DNA of 10,164 bases from Phoronis ovalis (taxonomy: Eukaryota; Phoronida; Phoronidae). Below the pieces are notes generated by a model. The model saw only the letters and a list, made by a program, of their open reading frames with translations. It ran no database searches and was not told the origin of the DNA. Within the stretch, counting starts at the first letter, position 1; each line of letters starts with the position of its first letter. The stretch spans positions 1-10,164 of the forward strand of contig JAOXYB010067012.1 of the NCBI GenBank assembly GCA_028565635.1. Reading direction: 5' to 3'. Below, piece after piece: positions 1 through 7,860 of this stretch. The position numbers and the translations under genes were made by a program.

Positions 1-186
1 AAATGTTTGTGTTCCAAGCCAGCTGGTATATCTGTCAGAACAGATATTTTTAAGAACACATCCACTGCGTGCCCTTGGACCTTGGATTGTTTGAAAATGA
101 GTGCCCTATATAGGACTGGCAGATTCGACTTGTCAAATAACTGGAAGCGTATATCACGTATATCACAAAATTTTTTACTCTAATCT
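1..186. other. Unrecognised window-edge segment, open in both directions
   Basis: This stretch has a visibly higher GC content than the next several hundred bases. Plus frame 1 is open from the edge for about 60 codons and ends in TAA near 181. One minus frame is open from about 186 to the edge, and its translation is the more protein-like of the two, with segments such as FQLFDKSNLPVLYRALIF and HAVDVFLKISVLTDIPAG. Neither translation matches a family I can name. It could be the edge of a host exon or of a transposable-element coding region continuing outside the window, or chance. A 7-bp perfect stem (TATCTGT/ACAGATA, loop CAGA) lies at 29-46. Confidence 0.2.
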
Positions 187-500
187 AAACCCTAAAACTA
201 TATATTTGGGATTTTTGTATCATTAAAACAAAAAATACCTTTTTTAAGTACAAAGTACACGTTTTATTTATATCTTAAATAGTAACACAACACGAAATGA
301 ATTTCTGCTTAATATCATTATCCGTTCAACATACTACATGTGTATCTCAAAAAAATTAGTCAAAATCATCCATCGCTCTGTCTCGTCACTTCACTTTTGT
401 TATCATCGGGATCATCTTTTGTATCGATAATAAAACATTACCTTTCATGCCTCAAAATTCCTAGAATTTCTATTCAACTTTTAATACGTGTTTATATATA
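187..500. other. AT-rich intergenic stretch, nothing recognised
   Basis: This is AT-rich filler with short A and T runs. I see no open reading frame of note, no long repeat and no RNA gene. It ends in an alternating TATATATA run directly before the sharp start of the repeat block at 501. Confidence 0.5.
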
Positions 501-664
501 GTAGAGGAGAGAATTGCAGAAAAGTCTCTAAACTCCTAGTATACCCCTCCACATTTGGTATCATTGGACAGGGAATTTTATGCAGATTACGAATATTGCT
601 GTTGTCCATATTGTCAGGTGGGTAGGGAACGCGCTGTGTAACAATTTCTCAGGTGACATGTACT
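501..664 (+). repeat. Inverted-repeat block, left copy (transposon 3'-end fragment)
   Basis: This roughly 164-bp block is found again in reverse complement at 3757-3920, with roughly four fifths of positions identical and one indel of about 8 bp (CCCTCCAC present only here). Shared landmarks include GTAGAGGAGA at the outer end, CTCCTAGTATAC, AGGGAATTTTATGCAGATTA, AATATTGCTGTTGTCCATA and GGTAGGGAACG. The right copy is fused to the C-terminal end of a DDE transposase remnant, so this copy probably is the 3' terminal fragment of the same transposon family. Homology starts abruptly at 501 after a TA, and fades near 664. Confidence 0.75.
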
Positions 665-1810
665 TTGATGAGAGACATTGAAAACTGTTTATGCAAATAC
701 CAATACGATATTTTGATTAAATGACATATCTGAGATTATATCCTGATAGAAAGACAATTGATAGCTAGTTTTGTGACATGAAGTAAATTTTACAACAATT
801 AAATTTGATGTACTACACACTATATGCTGGTCCGCTCAAAACAACGATTTACGATAAAACAGTAAATATAAAAGCAATTTTACAATATAACATAGTTATG
901 AATTATTAGCAAACTTGTTACCAACATTTGTAAAATATTACTACAAGGAAAATGAGTAACATTGCAATATATTTTGTGGTCTGTGAGACGCGCTTCAGAG
1001 CATTATATAGGGTCATGTGTACTTTTAGTAAAATTCCAGAAGGCAAATATAGTTGTCCAAATTTTCAATAATTCTGTTACATTTGTTGACTGTATCATTT
1101 ATTAGTTCTTCTAATAGAGACAATGGTTATGTTAAGCTAAATTATTACAAAATAAACTACTTTTATAGCAATGAAATAAATCTTATAACCTTAAAATCGG
1201 GTAATACAGAGTATGCAAAAAGTCATTCACCTTTCTTTTACATCACATGGTACACTGTATGCTTAAATTATTTCGAAATATGTTGACTGTTTATAAATCT
1301 TTGGTCAAGTTCAAACATTATCAGGTATATTTAATATCTTATAATCACCTGAAGTTAACTTATAAGGGAATAGGAAGAAGGCTCCAACTGATGATGTCAT
1401 CTAAAATGGCGACCGTACCAATTGCGTTTAATTCCGTCTTTTTACTCACAGTCAGGTTTAAATTCTATAATGGTATACATCCAATTATTTGTAACTTATT
1501 TATTGAAATCAACTTGAAAACTAGTATTTCATACTTTTAATTACTTTGTTGTATAGTTTGTGGTTAGTAATTGCCTCATGAGCCTCATCACTACAAGCAT
1601 GCATATTTACATATTACAAAATCCATCTTTTCCGTAGAAATAAAATATGTAGATATATGTAAAAGCAAATATAATGCATTAATATACACCATAATATTTG
1701 TGTAGTATTAAGCGTCATCATCACCATCATCTTCAAACGTTAAAGGTGTTGAGACAATACTAATCAGTTGGTACTGATTGTTCATCATCATCATCAGCTT
1801 CCTAATCATG
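665..1810. other. AT-rich stretch without recognisable genes
   Basis: Short open frames exist here (for example plus 1053-1286 and 1247-1540), but their translations are rich in F, I, Y, N and K, as expected of AT-rich non-coding DNA, and resemble no family I know. A segment reading ATGATGTCATCTAAAATGGC at 1392-1411 looks like the kind of motif found in short inverted-repeat elements, but no partner was found. Low-complexity TCA runs appear near its right end. Confidence 0.5.
1714..1797. repeat. Interrupted (TCA)n microsatellite
   Basis: Two short trinucleotide tracts, TCATCATCACCATCATC near 1714-1730 and TTCATCATCATCATCAGC near 1780-1797, flank about 50 bp of non-repetitive sequence. They lie just beyond the 3' end of the decayed minus-strand gene. 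Confidence 0.7.
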
Positions 1811-3186
1811 GTCAAGCGGTAACGGGTCTTCAAATATAACAACTGTTTGCCCTCTTCCAAACAAAAGCTTGATAGTTTGCTCTCATTACATGTTAAAATA
1901 AGCTATCAGAAGTTAGTTGAAGACAATGCTATCTTTAACCTTTTATACAAAAAAATGCGTATTGCCCTTCATCGACACTTAAAATAATATTCAATTTCTT
2001 TTGTAGATGCAGTTTAAGTGCAAATCCTTCACAATTTGATGAATTCGTACTGAAATACTAGCCAAATTACAAAGAATCTTTAAACCATTATGTATACCAT
2101 CAAAATCATTTAAGGCTTTCCAACACGGAACCTTTCCAACATTTTCAAGGAATAGAATAGAATCGTGGTGATATACCGCAGATACCAGCAAGCCCAAGTT
2201 GCATTAGTTCCTAAATGGAAGTAATGAATTAGAATATATCTAAGCGAATCTTTCATGCCGTTTTTTTGGAAAAATAGTTCACCAAAGAATAAAAGTACAA
2301 CATCGGTGTCAGATGATTCTATCATACTTCGATGATTGTCTATTACAGCATGTTTGGCTTGCAAAATCATCCTAGAATCACCCCTTTCGTGCGACGATCG
2401 TAGTTCTTCAACTTCTTGGCATTTACCATACATACATATTCCACAAGGATACAATGTTGGAAATCACCGACTAGGAAGAATTGTTTATCTGGTTTTAATT
2501 CATCTTGAGCTCTCGTGTTAATGCACCTAGCTGCAAAAAAGTTACATAACTTCCTTTTATGTCTTACATTTTCCATAAGTTTCCTCCATTATTTAGGTAC
2601 AGGTGTTTGCTTCTCAGCAATTACAAGCTCTGCAATAGCTAACTGCTCTTAAATCTGCGCGTTCAGTCTCCTCTTATATCTCGATATGAATCTACCCTGT
2701 TACAATTACATGATTGTGTTTTTGTTGTTACAACTTCATTTATTAGAACTGATGGTAAGGAAGTTAAACATTTCTCTATCTCTTGCAGGAGGGAACTTTG
2801 TTTTCTTCGTTGCCCATCTAAATGAAAAAGAAACATTGGTACGGGTGATAATTCGTGGCTTAACAAACTTCTCAAATCTATTTGGCGATTATGTCCTATA
2901 ACAACTAAGTGTTTAGACATATTTCTTTCACCGACTGCTGCTTTCTGCTTTGTGTTGATTGAGCTTTTTAATTTCTTGTTTAAAACGCTAAATGCCATAA
3001 GCTTGTACTGCTCAATTGGTTATCAGAAATGTTGGTCTTCCCGTAAAAGCCGAAAGTATATCCTGATCTTGCTTCTGACCAGCGAGTAGAATATTAGCTA
3101 GTTTTTCGGGAAGTATTGCTATATTAAGTGTTATATCGACATCTTCCACGTTTAGCATATTGAACGGGTTCATCATTACCGAATTC
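1811..3186 (-). pseudogene. Decayed gene of an uncharacterised, transposon-like animal protein family (HEEADTR / SPDTDV motifs)
   Basis: Read on the minus strand, fragments in different frames line up in order with a protein family that is widespread and multicopy in fish, molluscs and cnidarians but has no established function. In order: a start-like MMNPFNML near 3170; LVVIGHNRQIDLRSLLSHEL and VPMFLFHLDG in 2663-2998; KPDKQFFLVGDFQ near 2490; SSHERGDSRMILQAKHA and SSDTDVVLLFF in 2290-2410 (usual forms HEEADTR and SPDTDVVVL); KDSLRYILIH; CWKALNDFDGIHNGL near 2100; and the C-terminal block MRANYQAFVWKRA at 1840-1900. The usual GCDTTS motif is eroded. There is an internal TGA at 3012-3014, several later stops and at least three frame changes, so it cannot make the protein. 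The aspartate-rich motifs recall PIN/FEN-like nucleases; that is inference. Family membership is recalled, not searched. Confidence 0.75.
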
Positions 3187-3225
3187 AAAGTTGTATCAAT
3201 TCACTCACATATCTTTCATCTCGTT

Positions 3226-3303
3226 TACAGTAGGTTTCCGAGTTATGGTCCCCCATGTATGCAAAATCCTGTTTGTGATGCTGTAAAATGACGTCAGAAA
3301 TAT
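3226..3303 (+). repeat. Partial copy of the hairpin element (direct repeat of 3464-3545)
   Basis: The sequence TTTACAGTAGGTTTCCGAG begins here and again at 3465, and both copies continue in parallel through ATACAAAAT/ATGCAAAAT, TTTGTGATGC and GTAAAATGACGT. This is therefore a one-ended relative of the element at 3426-3659, lacking the outer arm (the ATTCATAAACAGATTGTAC portion) and the opposite inverted arm. It contains a perfect TGACGTCA palindrome at 3289-3296. Confidence 0.7.
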
Positions 3304-3425
3304 TTGCTGTGACGGACATTGAAGTGGAAAATGGAGGGTGATAACAACAGCTCCTAAGGAATAAAATTGCCTATTCGTGAATCACAAGTAATAAGCTTCT
3401 GCCACCGGCCGTTTCCCACCTCAAC

Positions 3426-3659
3426 AATAATTACCATTCATAAACAGATTGTACACAGCCTATTTTACAGTAGGTTTCCGAGTTATGCTCTTCCGTATAT
3501 ACAAAATACTAGTTTTAATTTGTGATGCGGTAAAATGACGTTAGAAAAATCTGAGTAACTGTCGCAAACTAGTATATTTAGTACTTTATCGTGAGAGCAT
3601 AACTCGGAAAGCTACTGTAAGATAGGCTGTGTACAATCTGTTTATGAATGGTAATTATT
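3426..3659. mobile_element. MITE-like element with 66-bp inverted-repeat arms
   Basis: The left arm 3426-3491 and right arm 3594-3659 are reverse complements at 64 of 66 positions, separated by a 102-bp centre. The arms carry ACCATTCATAAACAGATTG and TTACAGTAG(G/C)TTTCCGAG. Further imperfect pairing around ACTAGT (3509-3514 and 3568-3573) continues into the centre. There is no open reading frame of note, so it fits a non-autonomous foldback or MITE-type insertion. The arms are far better preserved than the neighbouring coding remnants, so the insertion is relatively recent or the arms have been homogenised. I could not identify an unambiguous target-site duplication. An additional TTTACAGTAGG stub lies near 3699. 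Confidence 0.8.
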
Positions 3660-3756
3660 ATTGGTAATTATATTACTGTAATAAAATATGTAACAATTTA
3701 CAGTAGGAAATCATCTTTCTTTAATTCTAATCTAAAACTAGAAATCGTCATTTAAG

Positions 3757-3920
3757 ATACGTATTTGCACATGCCACCTTAGAAAACGTCACGCAGCACG
3801 TTCCCTACCCTATTATGGACAACAGCAATATTCTTAATCTGCATAAAATTCCCTATCCAATGATGCCAAATGTATACTAGGAGTGTTCCAAAAAGTTTTT
3901 TTTACCACTTTCTCCTCTAC
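3757..3920 (-). repeat. Inverted-repeat block, right copy, joined to transposase remnant
   Basis: This is the reverse-complement partner of 501-664. Its right-hand end encodes, on the minus strand, the final residues of the DDE transposase remnant (VEEKVVKKTFW), so the block consists of the transposase C-terminus plus the 3' non-coding end of that transposon. It is flanked on the right by TA at 3921-3922, matching the TA before the left copy, but the coding sequence continues across that boundary without a break. Confidence 0.75.
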
Positions 3921-4285
3921 TAATACTTCTTCCCAATCCAGTTGTGTTATTCGATTTAATCCTTCATTACAAAGCTTTGTACATCAGCAAACCTGAAGGA
4001 CGCATAATTGCGAGTCACATACGCTTTCATATTGGTCCAAATAAGCTCAATTGGATCGAGTTCACCATATCTGTTGAAATAGTACTCGGTGGCCGTTCTG
4101 ATTCGCTATATTTTCCATTAATCGTTTAACAGTTGTAGGATGTTCTTTAGCGTTTGTCAGCAATATTTCTATTGTATCTTTCGAAATAAATGGTATGTTA
4201 TGTTTTTCCAACCATTCTTGGATCCTTGCTCAGCGCCATGCGGCACAAGGTCACATAGTTTTTTCTACACGCTGAATTAACATGT
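3834..4285 (-). pseudogene. C-terminal half of a Tc1/mariner-type (DDE_3-like) transposase, broken
   Basis: Minus-strand translation in three successive frames gives a recognisable transposase tail. A degraded VEKT..P.AAWR stretch near 4260 is followed by ARIQEWLEKHNIPF, DTIEILLTNAKEH, then NQNGHRVL, RYGELDPIELIWTNMKAYV, FADVQSFVMK and finally GLNRITQLDWEEVLVEEKVV with a tryptophan 15 residues after the first. The LDPIELIW block carries the glutamate expected as the last member of the DDE triad. The DNA-binding N-terminus and the first catalytic aspartate are absent, and the second aspartate region is eroded. There are in-frame stops near 4268 and 4250 and frame changes near 4070 and 3960. 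The enzyme family normally cuts and pastes its own element at TA sites; this copy cannot. Confidence 0.85.
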
Positions 4286-4289
4286 TCTA

Positions 4290-4980
4290 ATTGACAGATT
4301 TTCGAGAAAAAAGAAATAAACCTGCACATTATAATTTGAAAAACACATTATTTTATCTTTTATCTGGATTATCTGGATCAGCACCTCTTTATGACATTAG
4401 CTTGGCGTTAAAGACATGTAATAAACTCCGAAGTGCAACTATACATGATTTATCAAAATTGTTCTGTTTGTGAGAACAAATGGGTTATATTCAACAATTT
4501 ACAAGTCTAGTGCATTTTCTGGTTGCGTAAATTAAACTACTACATTGAATATGATACGATAATAGTAAATTTTAATCTAATTAAGCAATTTTTAATTAAC
4601 AAATCATAACTCCCTACATAAAAAAAAACTAACAGTTTTATGATCGATTAATGTTACTGTACCAAGGATGATTTTGAAACAAAGATATAATTATATATAA
4701 TATATTTAATATATTGAGTAGTGAACGTTCTAAATGTTATTTACTAGTCTAGGTTACTATATAGTATTCTGTCATTTCTCGAAATAATTTAATTTAATAA
4801 TGATTCGTAATTTTTATTCGCCAATCACATTTTGCATTTAAATATTTATTTATATAATATCTTTTTTTGCAAAACTTTGGTAGCTATATGATGTAACGAG
4901 CAAATGTCCTTGCCTACATATATGTTACATGAACCAGTCATCCTTCACTGCAGCAGATTATTTCGCTACTGAAATAATGC
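4290..4980. other. AT-rich stretch, nothing recognised
   Basis: The short plus-strand frame at 4291-4473 has no recognisable family. The remainder is extremely AT-rich, with alternating stretches such as ATTATATATAATATATTTAA near 4690 that could fold but look like simple low complexity. If the transposon at 3834-4285 were complete, its N-terminal half should lie here; no trace was seen, so that half has been deleted or replaced. Confidence 0.5.
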
Positions 4981-4994
4981 TGAGAGGTGTAGGG

Positions 4995-5127
4995 TCCCCC
5001 ATGGTGCAATGCTCCCGCTTAAAAATTGCAAATGGTCTATACTCCCACTTAAGAGTCTGTTCGCTTTTAAGAGGCAATTTTAATGTAAAAAAAAGCTCGC
5101 TGCACGCATTTAAGAGACGAATGGATA
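4995..5127 (-). repeat. CTCTTAAATG / GCGAGC repeat, inverted relative of the right window edge
   Basis: In reverse complement this stretch contains ATCCATTCG..TCTCTTAAATG..(G)CAGCGAGCTTTT (5127 to 5089), which lines up with ATCCATTTTCCAGGACTCTT and GGCGGCGAGCTTT at 10121-10160. Further inside, the core recurs as CTCTTAAAAGCGA, CTCTTAAGTGGGAG and TTTAAGCGGGAGCATT, suggesting a degenerate internal repeat of roughly 20-35 bp. The overlapping open frame 4929-5132 is probably incidental. Confidence 0.55.
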
Positions 5128-5160
5128 CTTGAGTGAGTGAGTGATCTTGAATTATATAGA

Positions 5161-5508
5161 GCTTCTATAGAGCACCATATAACACTATAGAGATTCTAAA
5201 TGGGCTCTATAAAAAGTTAATATAATTGTCCTGAGACTTAACATTCAGTTGTACTTATGAAATATACTTTTAGGATTGAATGAATTATTTTTTTAATAAG
5301 TGCATTATGCAATAAATAAATAAAACAAATTAATTAGGAATTGCTTATTGAAGGCTAAATGTACAAAATAACTTTATATTATATAACTATTAAACGGTGA
5401 TAAATATTCAGCAATGTCAAAATTTTATAAACATTTCACAAAGAAAAAGAAAAATCTTATAGAACACTCTATAGTGCAGTCTGTAGAGGATTCTAAGGAT
5501 TTCCTAAA
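5161..5508. repeat. Degenerate direct repeat pair (CTATAGAG / GATTCTAA motif)
   Basis: Segments 5161-5212 and 5460-5508 share the order TCTATAG.GCA .. TCTRTAGAG .. GATTCTAA, about 300 bp apart, at modest similarity. A 10-bp inverted match (CACTATAGAG / CTCTATAGTG) is also present. The sequence between is AT-rich with an AATAAATAAATAAAA run near 5311 and no gene. This may be the eroded start of the tandem array that follows. Confidence 0.35.
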
Positions 5509-5561
5509 GTGCCCTGAACAATTCTATACCGGTGTAATAAAACTCCAACGGACAAGTAAAT

Positions 5562-5940
5562 GTCCTGCAAACATTAAGTTTTGAAAATTAGAGTCCCATG
5601 GACTGTTATTTTTAAATAATAAATGTTATAGGGTATTGAATTCTAAAAACCAGTATCCGAATTGAAATTCTCTGTCCCAATGCTATGAAGTCGTCCTAAG
5701 ACACAACAATTTAATCTTGACGGTCCTAAGGCACTCATTTGTTAGCATTCCCAGGGTCCTAGAACCTTACATATCGAATCTGACATTCCAGTCCTATAGC
5801 TAGGGCACTAATTATCGAACAATTCAAGGTCCAGGACATTGTATAGAGTGAACGAATCAATTCTGTCCTACATTGTAGGGCACTCAATATTAAGTTTAAG
5901 GGTCCGTCTTGCTACCATCAAGGACTGGACACTTTCACTT
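5562..5940. repeat. Degenerate tandem array, period about 30-38 bp (GTCCTA ... GGGCACT)
   Basis: GTCC(T/C/A/G) starts recur at 5562, 5593, then 5674, 5693, 5723, 5756, 5791, 5829, 5865 and 5902, with most spacings between 30 and 38 bp. Several units continue with a related body: a TAG or AAG, then GGCACT or GGGCACT, then (A/C)A followed by an AT-rich tail, for example at 5723, 5791 and 5865. Units at 5791 and 5865 contain a small dyad (TCCTA ... TAGG). The copies are diverged, so this is an old minisatellite-like array. No coding potential was seen. Confidence 0.55.
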
Positions 5941-6228
5941 CAGTCTGTGGAAGATGAGAGAGGAAGATTGAAACTGTGGATTCATATTTGAGGTTTGTCC
6001 TGTGATAAAGTTGTTAAAATAGAACAGTAGAGTCATGTGTAGAATTAAATAGCAGGTCATGTTGAAATTTTATTAAATTTACATAAGGACCACTTTATTT
6101 GGCAATTCTGTTTTCTCTTTTATGTCGCGGTTTTATATTATCTGTTTGTTCTTGTATCGTTAAATATGTTTAAAAGTAGAATATAGAAAACTCTGATGCA
6201 TCCATGGATGTTAAAGAAATCTTTGTCG
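5941..6228. other. AT-rich intergenic stretch, nothing recognised
   Basis: No open frame, long repeat or RNA gene is visible. Sequence complexity is ordinary for this window. Confidence 0.5.
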
Positions 6229-6369
6229 TTAATCCTTGATTAATCCATTACAATATTTAACATAGGATTGATATTCAAATGTATGTTCCATTGTTAACAG
6301 TGTACTACGGAACTAACTTTATTAATTCTTGATTAATCCATTACATTATTTTAACATAGGATTGATATT
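6229..6369 (+). repeat. 48-bp direct duplication
   Basis: The segment 6229-6275 (CTTGATTAATCCATTACAAT, then TTTAACATAGGATTGATATT) is repeated at 6322-6369 with only a few differences, including one extra T in a T run. The offset is 93-94 bp, so either a 93-bp unit was duplicated and its second half diverged, or a short element landed twice. AATCC and GGATT within each copy form a small dyad. Confidence 0.75.
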
Positions 6370-7000
6370 ATTTAATATTACTTACATGTAGTTTGCAGAT
6401 TTGCTTGCTTTAAAAGCGATCGTAATAGATTATGCAGGAGAAAATGTGTTGTCATCGAAAGAAGTATATAATGAATAGATATAAATAAATAGAAATAATA
6501 AATAGATAGACTTGGAAATACACAATTCCAGGAGCAATTATCCAGTGATAAGATTGAGCATCATAAACCCCGATAAAAAATTCAGTCTTGAGCCAGATAT
6601 CGCACTAAATTTCACAAAAAGACTGCCCACAAGTAGTGCTGCTTTTATGTTGCTCTGATGTGCGCAAGTTAGCACTTGACTTTGCTTTAATGGCCGATAT
6701 CAACTTCAAGTTGTTATATAACCAGAAATGCCTTTATTTGTCTAAACGGTGCTTTAATACCTTTTTCTTCAGCACCTGTCTGTTAAGTTGTCGAAGAATG
6801 ATTATGTTCACCTCAGCAGGTGTCTCATGTTTTTATGCCTTTTTAAAACATTTTTTGTTTGTCTTCTATATGAAAAACTACATGAACAATAAATATTTGG
6901 CAATTTTTTATTTTAGACTTCCTAATGTATTTTAAAAAGTTCAAACAATTGATGTTAAATGATATTTTATAAGGCAATTTACCCTACCATCTTGCTTCAT
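6370..7000. other. AT-rich stretch, nothing recognised
   Basis: A low-complexity ATAGATA/AATAAATAG run lies at about 6465-6510. The plus-strand open frame 6636-6935 (99 codons) is rich in F, L, C and Y and resembles no family I know. It could be a degenerate coding fragment of the repeat whose 3' tail follows, but the sequence does not show it. Confidence 0.4.
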
Positions 7001-7004
7001 ATTC

Positions 7005-7161
7005 AGGGACCCACATTGGAAATAAGTTTTTTTTAACTTTATGTATTATCCTTGCCCGGGAGATGAAACACGATTCTTAATTATTGTAAATACATTTATT
7101 TTATGTACTTGTTCAATGTTGTGTTTCGTGTACCAAAATAAAATCAATCAGTCAATCAATG
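7005..7161 (+). mobile_element. Probable 3' end of a LINE/SINE-like retroelement
   Basis: The stretch runs from GGGACCCACATTGGAAATAA through a T-rich segment and TTGCCCGGGAGATGAAACAC to AAAATAAAATCAATCAGTCA followed by ATCAATG. An AATAAA-like signal followed by a short tandem tail of (TCAATCA)-type units is how many invertebrate non-LTR retrotransposons and their dependent SINEs end. No reverse-transcriptase residues can be recognised upstream, so the copy is 5' truncated or too decayed. The assignment rests on tail architecture only. Confidence 0.4.
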
Positions 7162-7730
7162 TCTCTACATACTATAAGGAGCCAGTTATAATGTCATGCT
7201 GCATATAACCAGAACTGTTCTTATCATGTTATATGTTTAGTTGTTTTTGTGTTAATTCTTTTGTAACTCAGGGATGTGATGCCTATGGTATAACAAATTT
7301 AAAATACCATATATATTTATTTATTTATTAATAAACGACATATAAAGCACCCTTTCATGTTCATTGTTTTGCTTTGTGAGAACTTTCCAATGAGTTATAG
7401 GTCGAAATTCATGCATACTCTCGTTTGTATTAGTATCTCCTCGAGATAACGTGAGATCGCCGGAAATGTCTTTACCCTCTCCTTAGATGTACCCTGCTAA
7501 CATCAGTGAGAGAAACAGAAATATAATTTATTGTATTGTATTGTAGATAAACTTGTGAAAAAATAACTGCTCAGAACACTCGTAATGCTACAAGGCTTAG
7601 CTTGAAAATCTAAAATGTTTGGGAAGAGCATTTAGAACGAAGGTGGGACAACTTGCAGAAGACGACAACCAGTTTCTTTATTCATGGGTTCATCTATTGA
7701 ACATTTAGGTTTTATATTCGGTATAATAAC
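7162..7730. other. AT-rich stretch with two microsatellite-like tracts
   Basis: A (TTTA)n-like tract TATATTTATTTATTTATTAA lies near 7311-7330, and a (TATTG)3 tract near 7529-7546. Read on the minus strand the latter gives CAATACAATACAATAAATT, which could also be a retroelement tail. No gene was recognised. Confidence 0.45.
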
Positions 7731-7860
7731 ACAACTATTGATCTACCACTGAGTCTTGTAACATCAACAAAAGCAATGTTTTCCTCACAATGGACTCGTG
7801 AAACATTGATTTCTTGAGAGACAGTTTCTCATGTTACACGATTCAGTGGTCAATAATTGT
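7731..7860. repeat. Imperfect inverted repeat with 34-38-bp arms (hairpin)
   Basis: The left arm 7731-7768 (ACAACTATTG, ACCACTGAGTCTTGTAACAT) pairs with the right arm 7827-7860 (ATGTTACACGATTCAGTGGT, CAATAATTGT), with two mismatches in the 20-bp core and a 3-base bulge. Inside, AATGTTT (7776-7782) pairs with AAACATT (7801-7807), giving a nested stem. The structure could be a small foldback element or the ends of a deleted one. It overlaps the start of the minus-strand open frame 7785-8132, whose coding status is doubtful. Confidence 0.65.

Noticed and set aside
1053-1540. Plus-strand open frames 1053-1286 and 1247-1540 as genes
   Set aside because: Composition is that of AT-rich non-coding DNA, there is no recognisable domain, and no start context or neighbouring exon structure supports them.
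2336-2901. Plus-strand open frames opposite the decayed gene (2336-2521 and 2686-2901)
   Set aside because: They are antisense shadows of the minus-strand remnant, whose motifs are recognisable.
3289-3296. TGACGTCA as a functional CRE-type promoter element
   Set aside because: It lies in a partial repeat copy whose relative at 3536-3543 has lost the palindrome, and no gene start is nearby.
501-3920. Calling 501-3920 a complete DNA transposon with 164-bp terminal inverted repeats and a TA duplication
   Set aside because: The transposase remnant reads continuously through 3920 into the right block, so the block is better explained as that transposon's 3' end. The two-base TA match is weak evidence in AT-rich DNA. 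The idea is kept as a finding with both models.
4685-4720. AT-rich palindromic stretch as a replication origin or terminator
   Set aside because: Alternating TA runs of this kind are expected by chance at this base composition.
4929-5132. Plus-strand open frame of 67 codons
   Set aside because: It coincides with a non-coding repeat that recurs in inverted form at the right edge, and the translation resembles no family.
6636-6935. 99-codon plus-strand open frame as a membrane protein gene
   Set aside because: Its hydrophobicity follows from the T-rich sequence. No family match and no supporting signals were seen.
7005-7161. A named LINE family (RTE, CR1 or L2) for the 3' tail
   Set aside because: Only the tail architecture is visible and no reverse-transcriptase residues can be read upstream, so naming a clade would be a guess.
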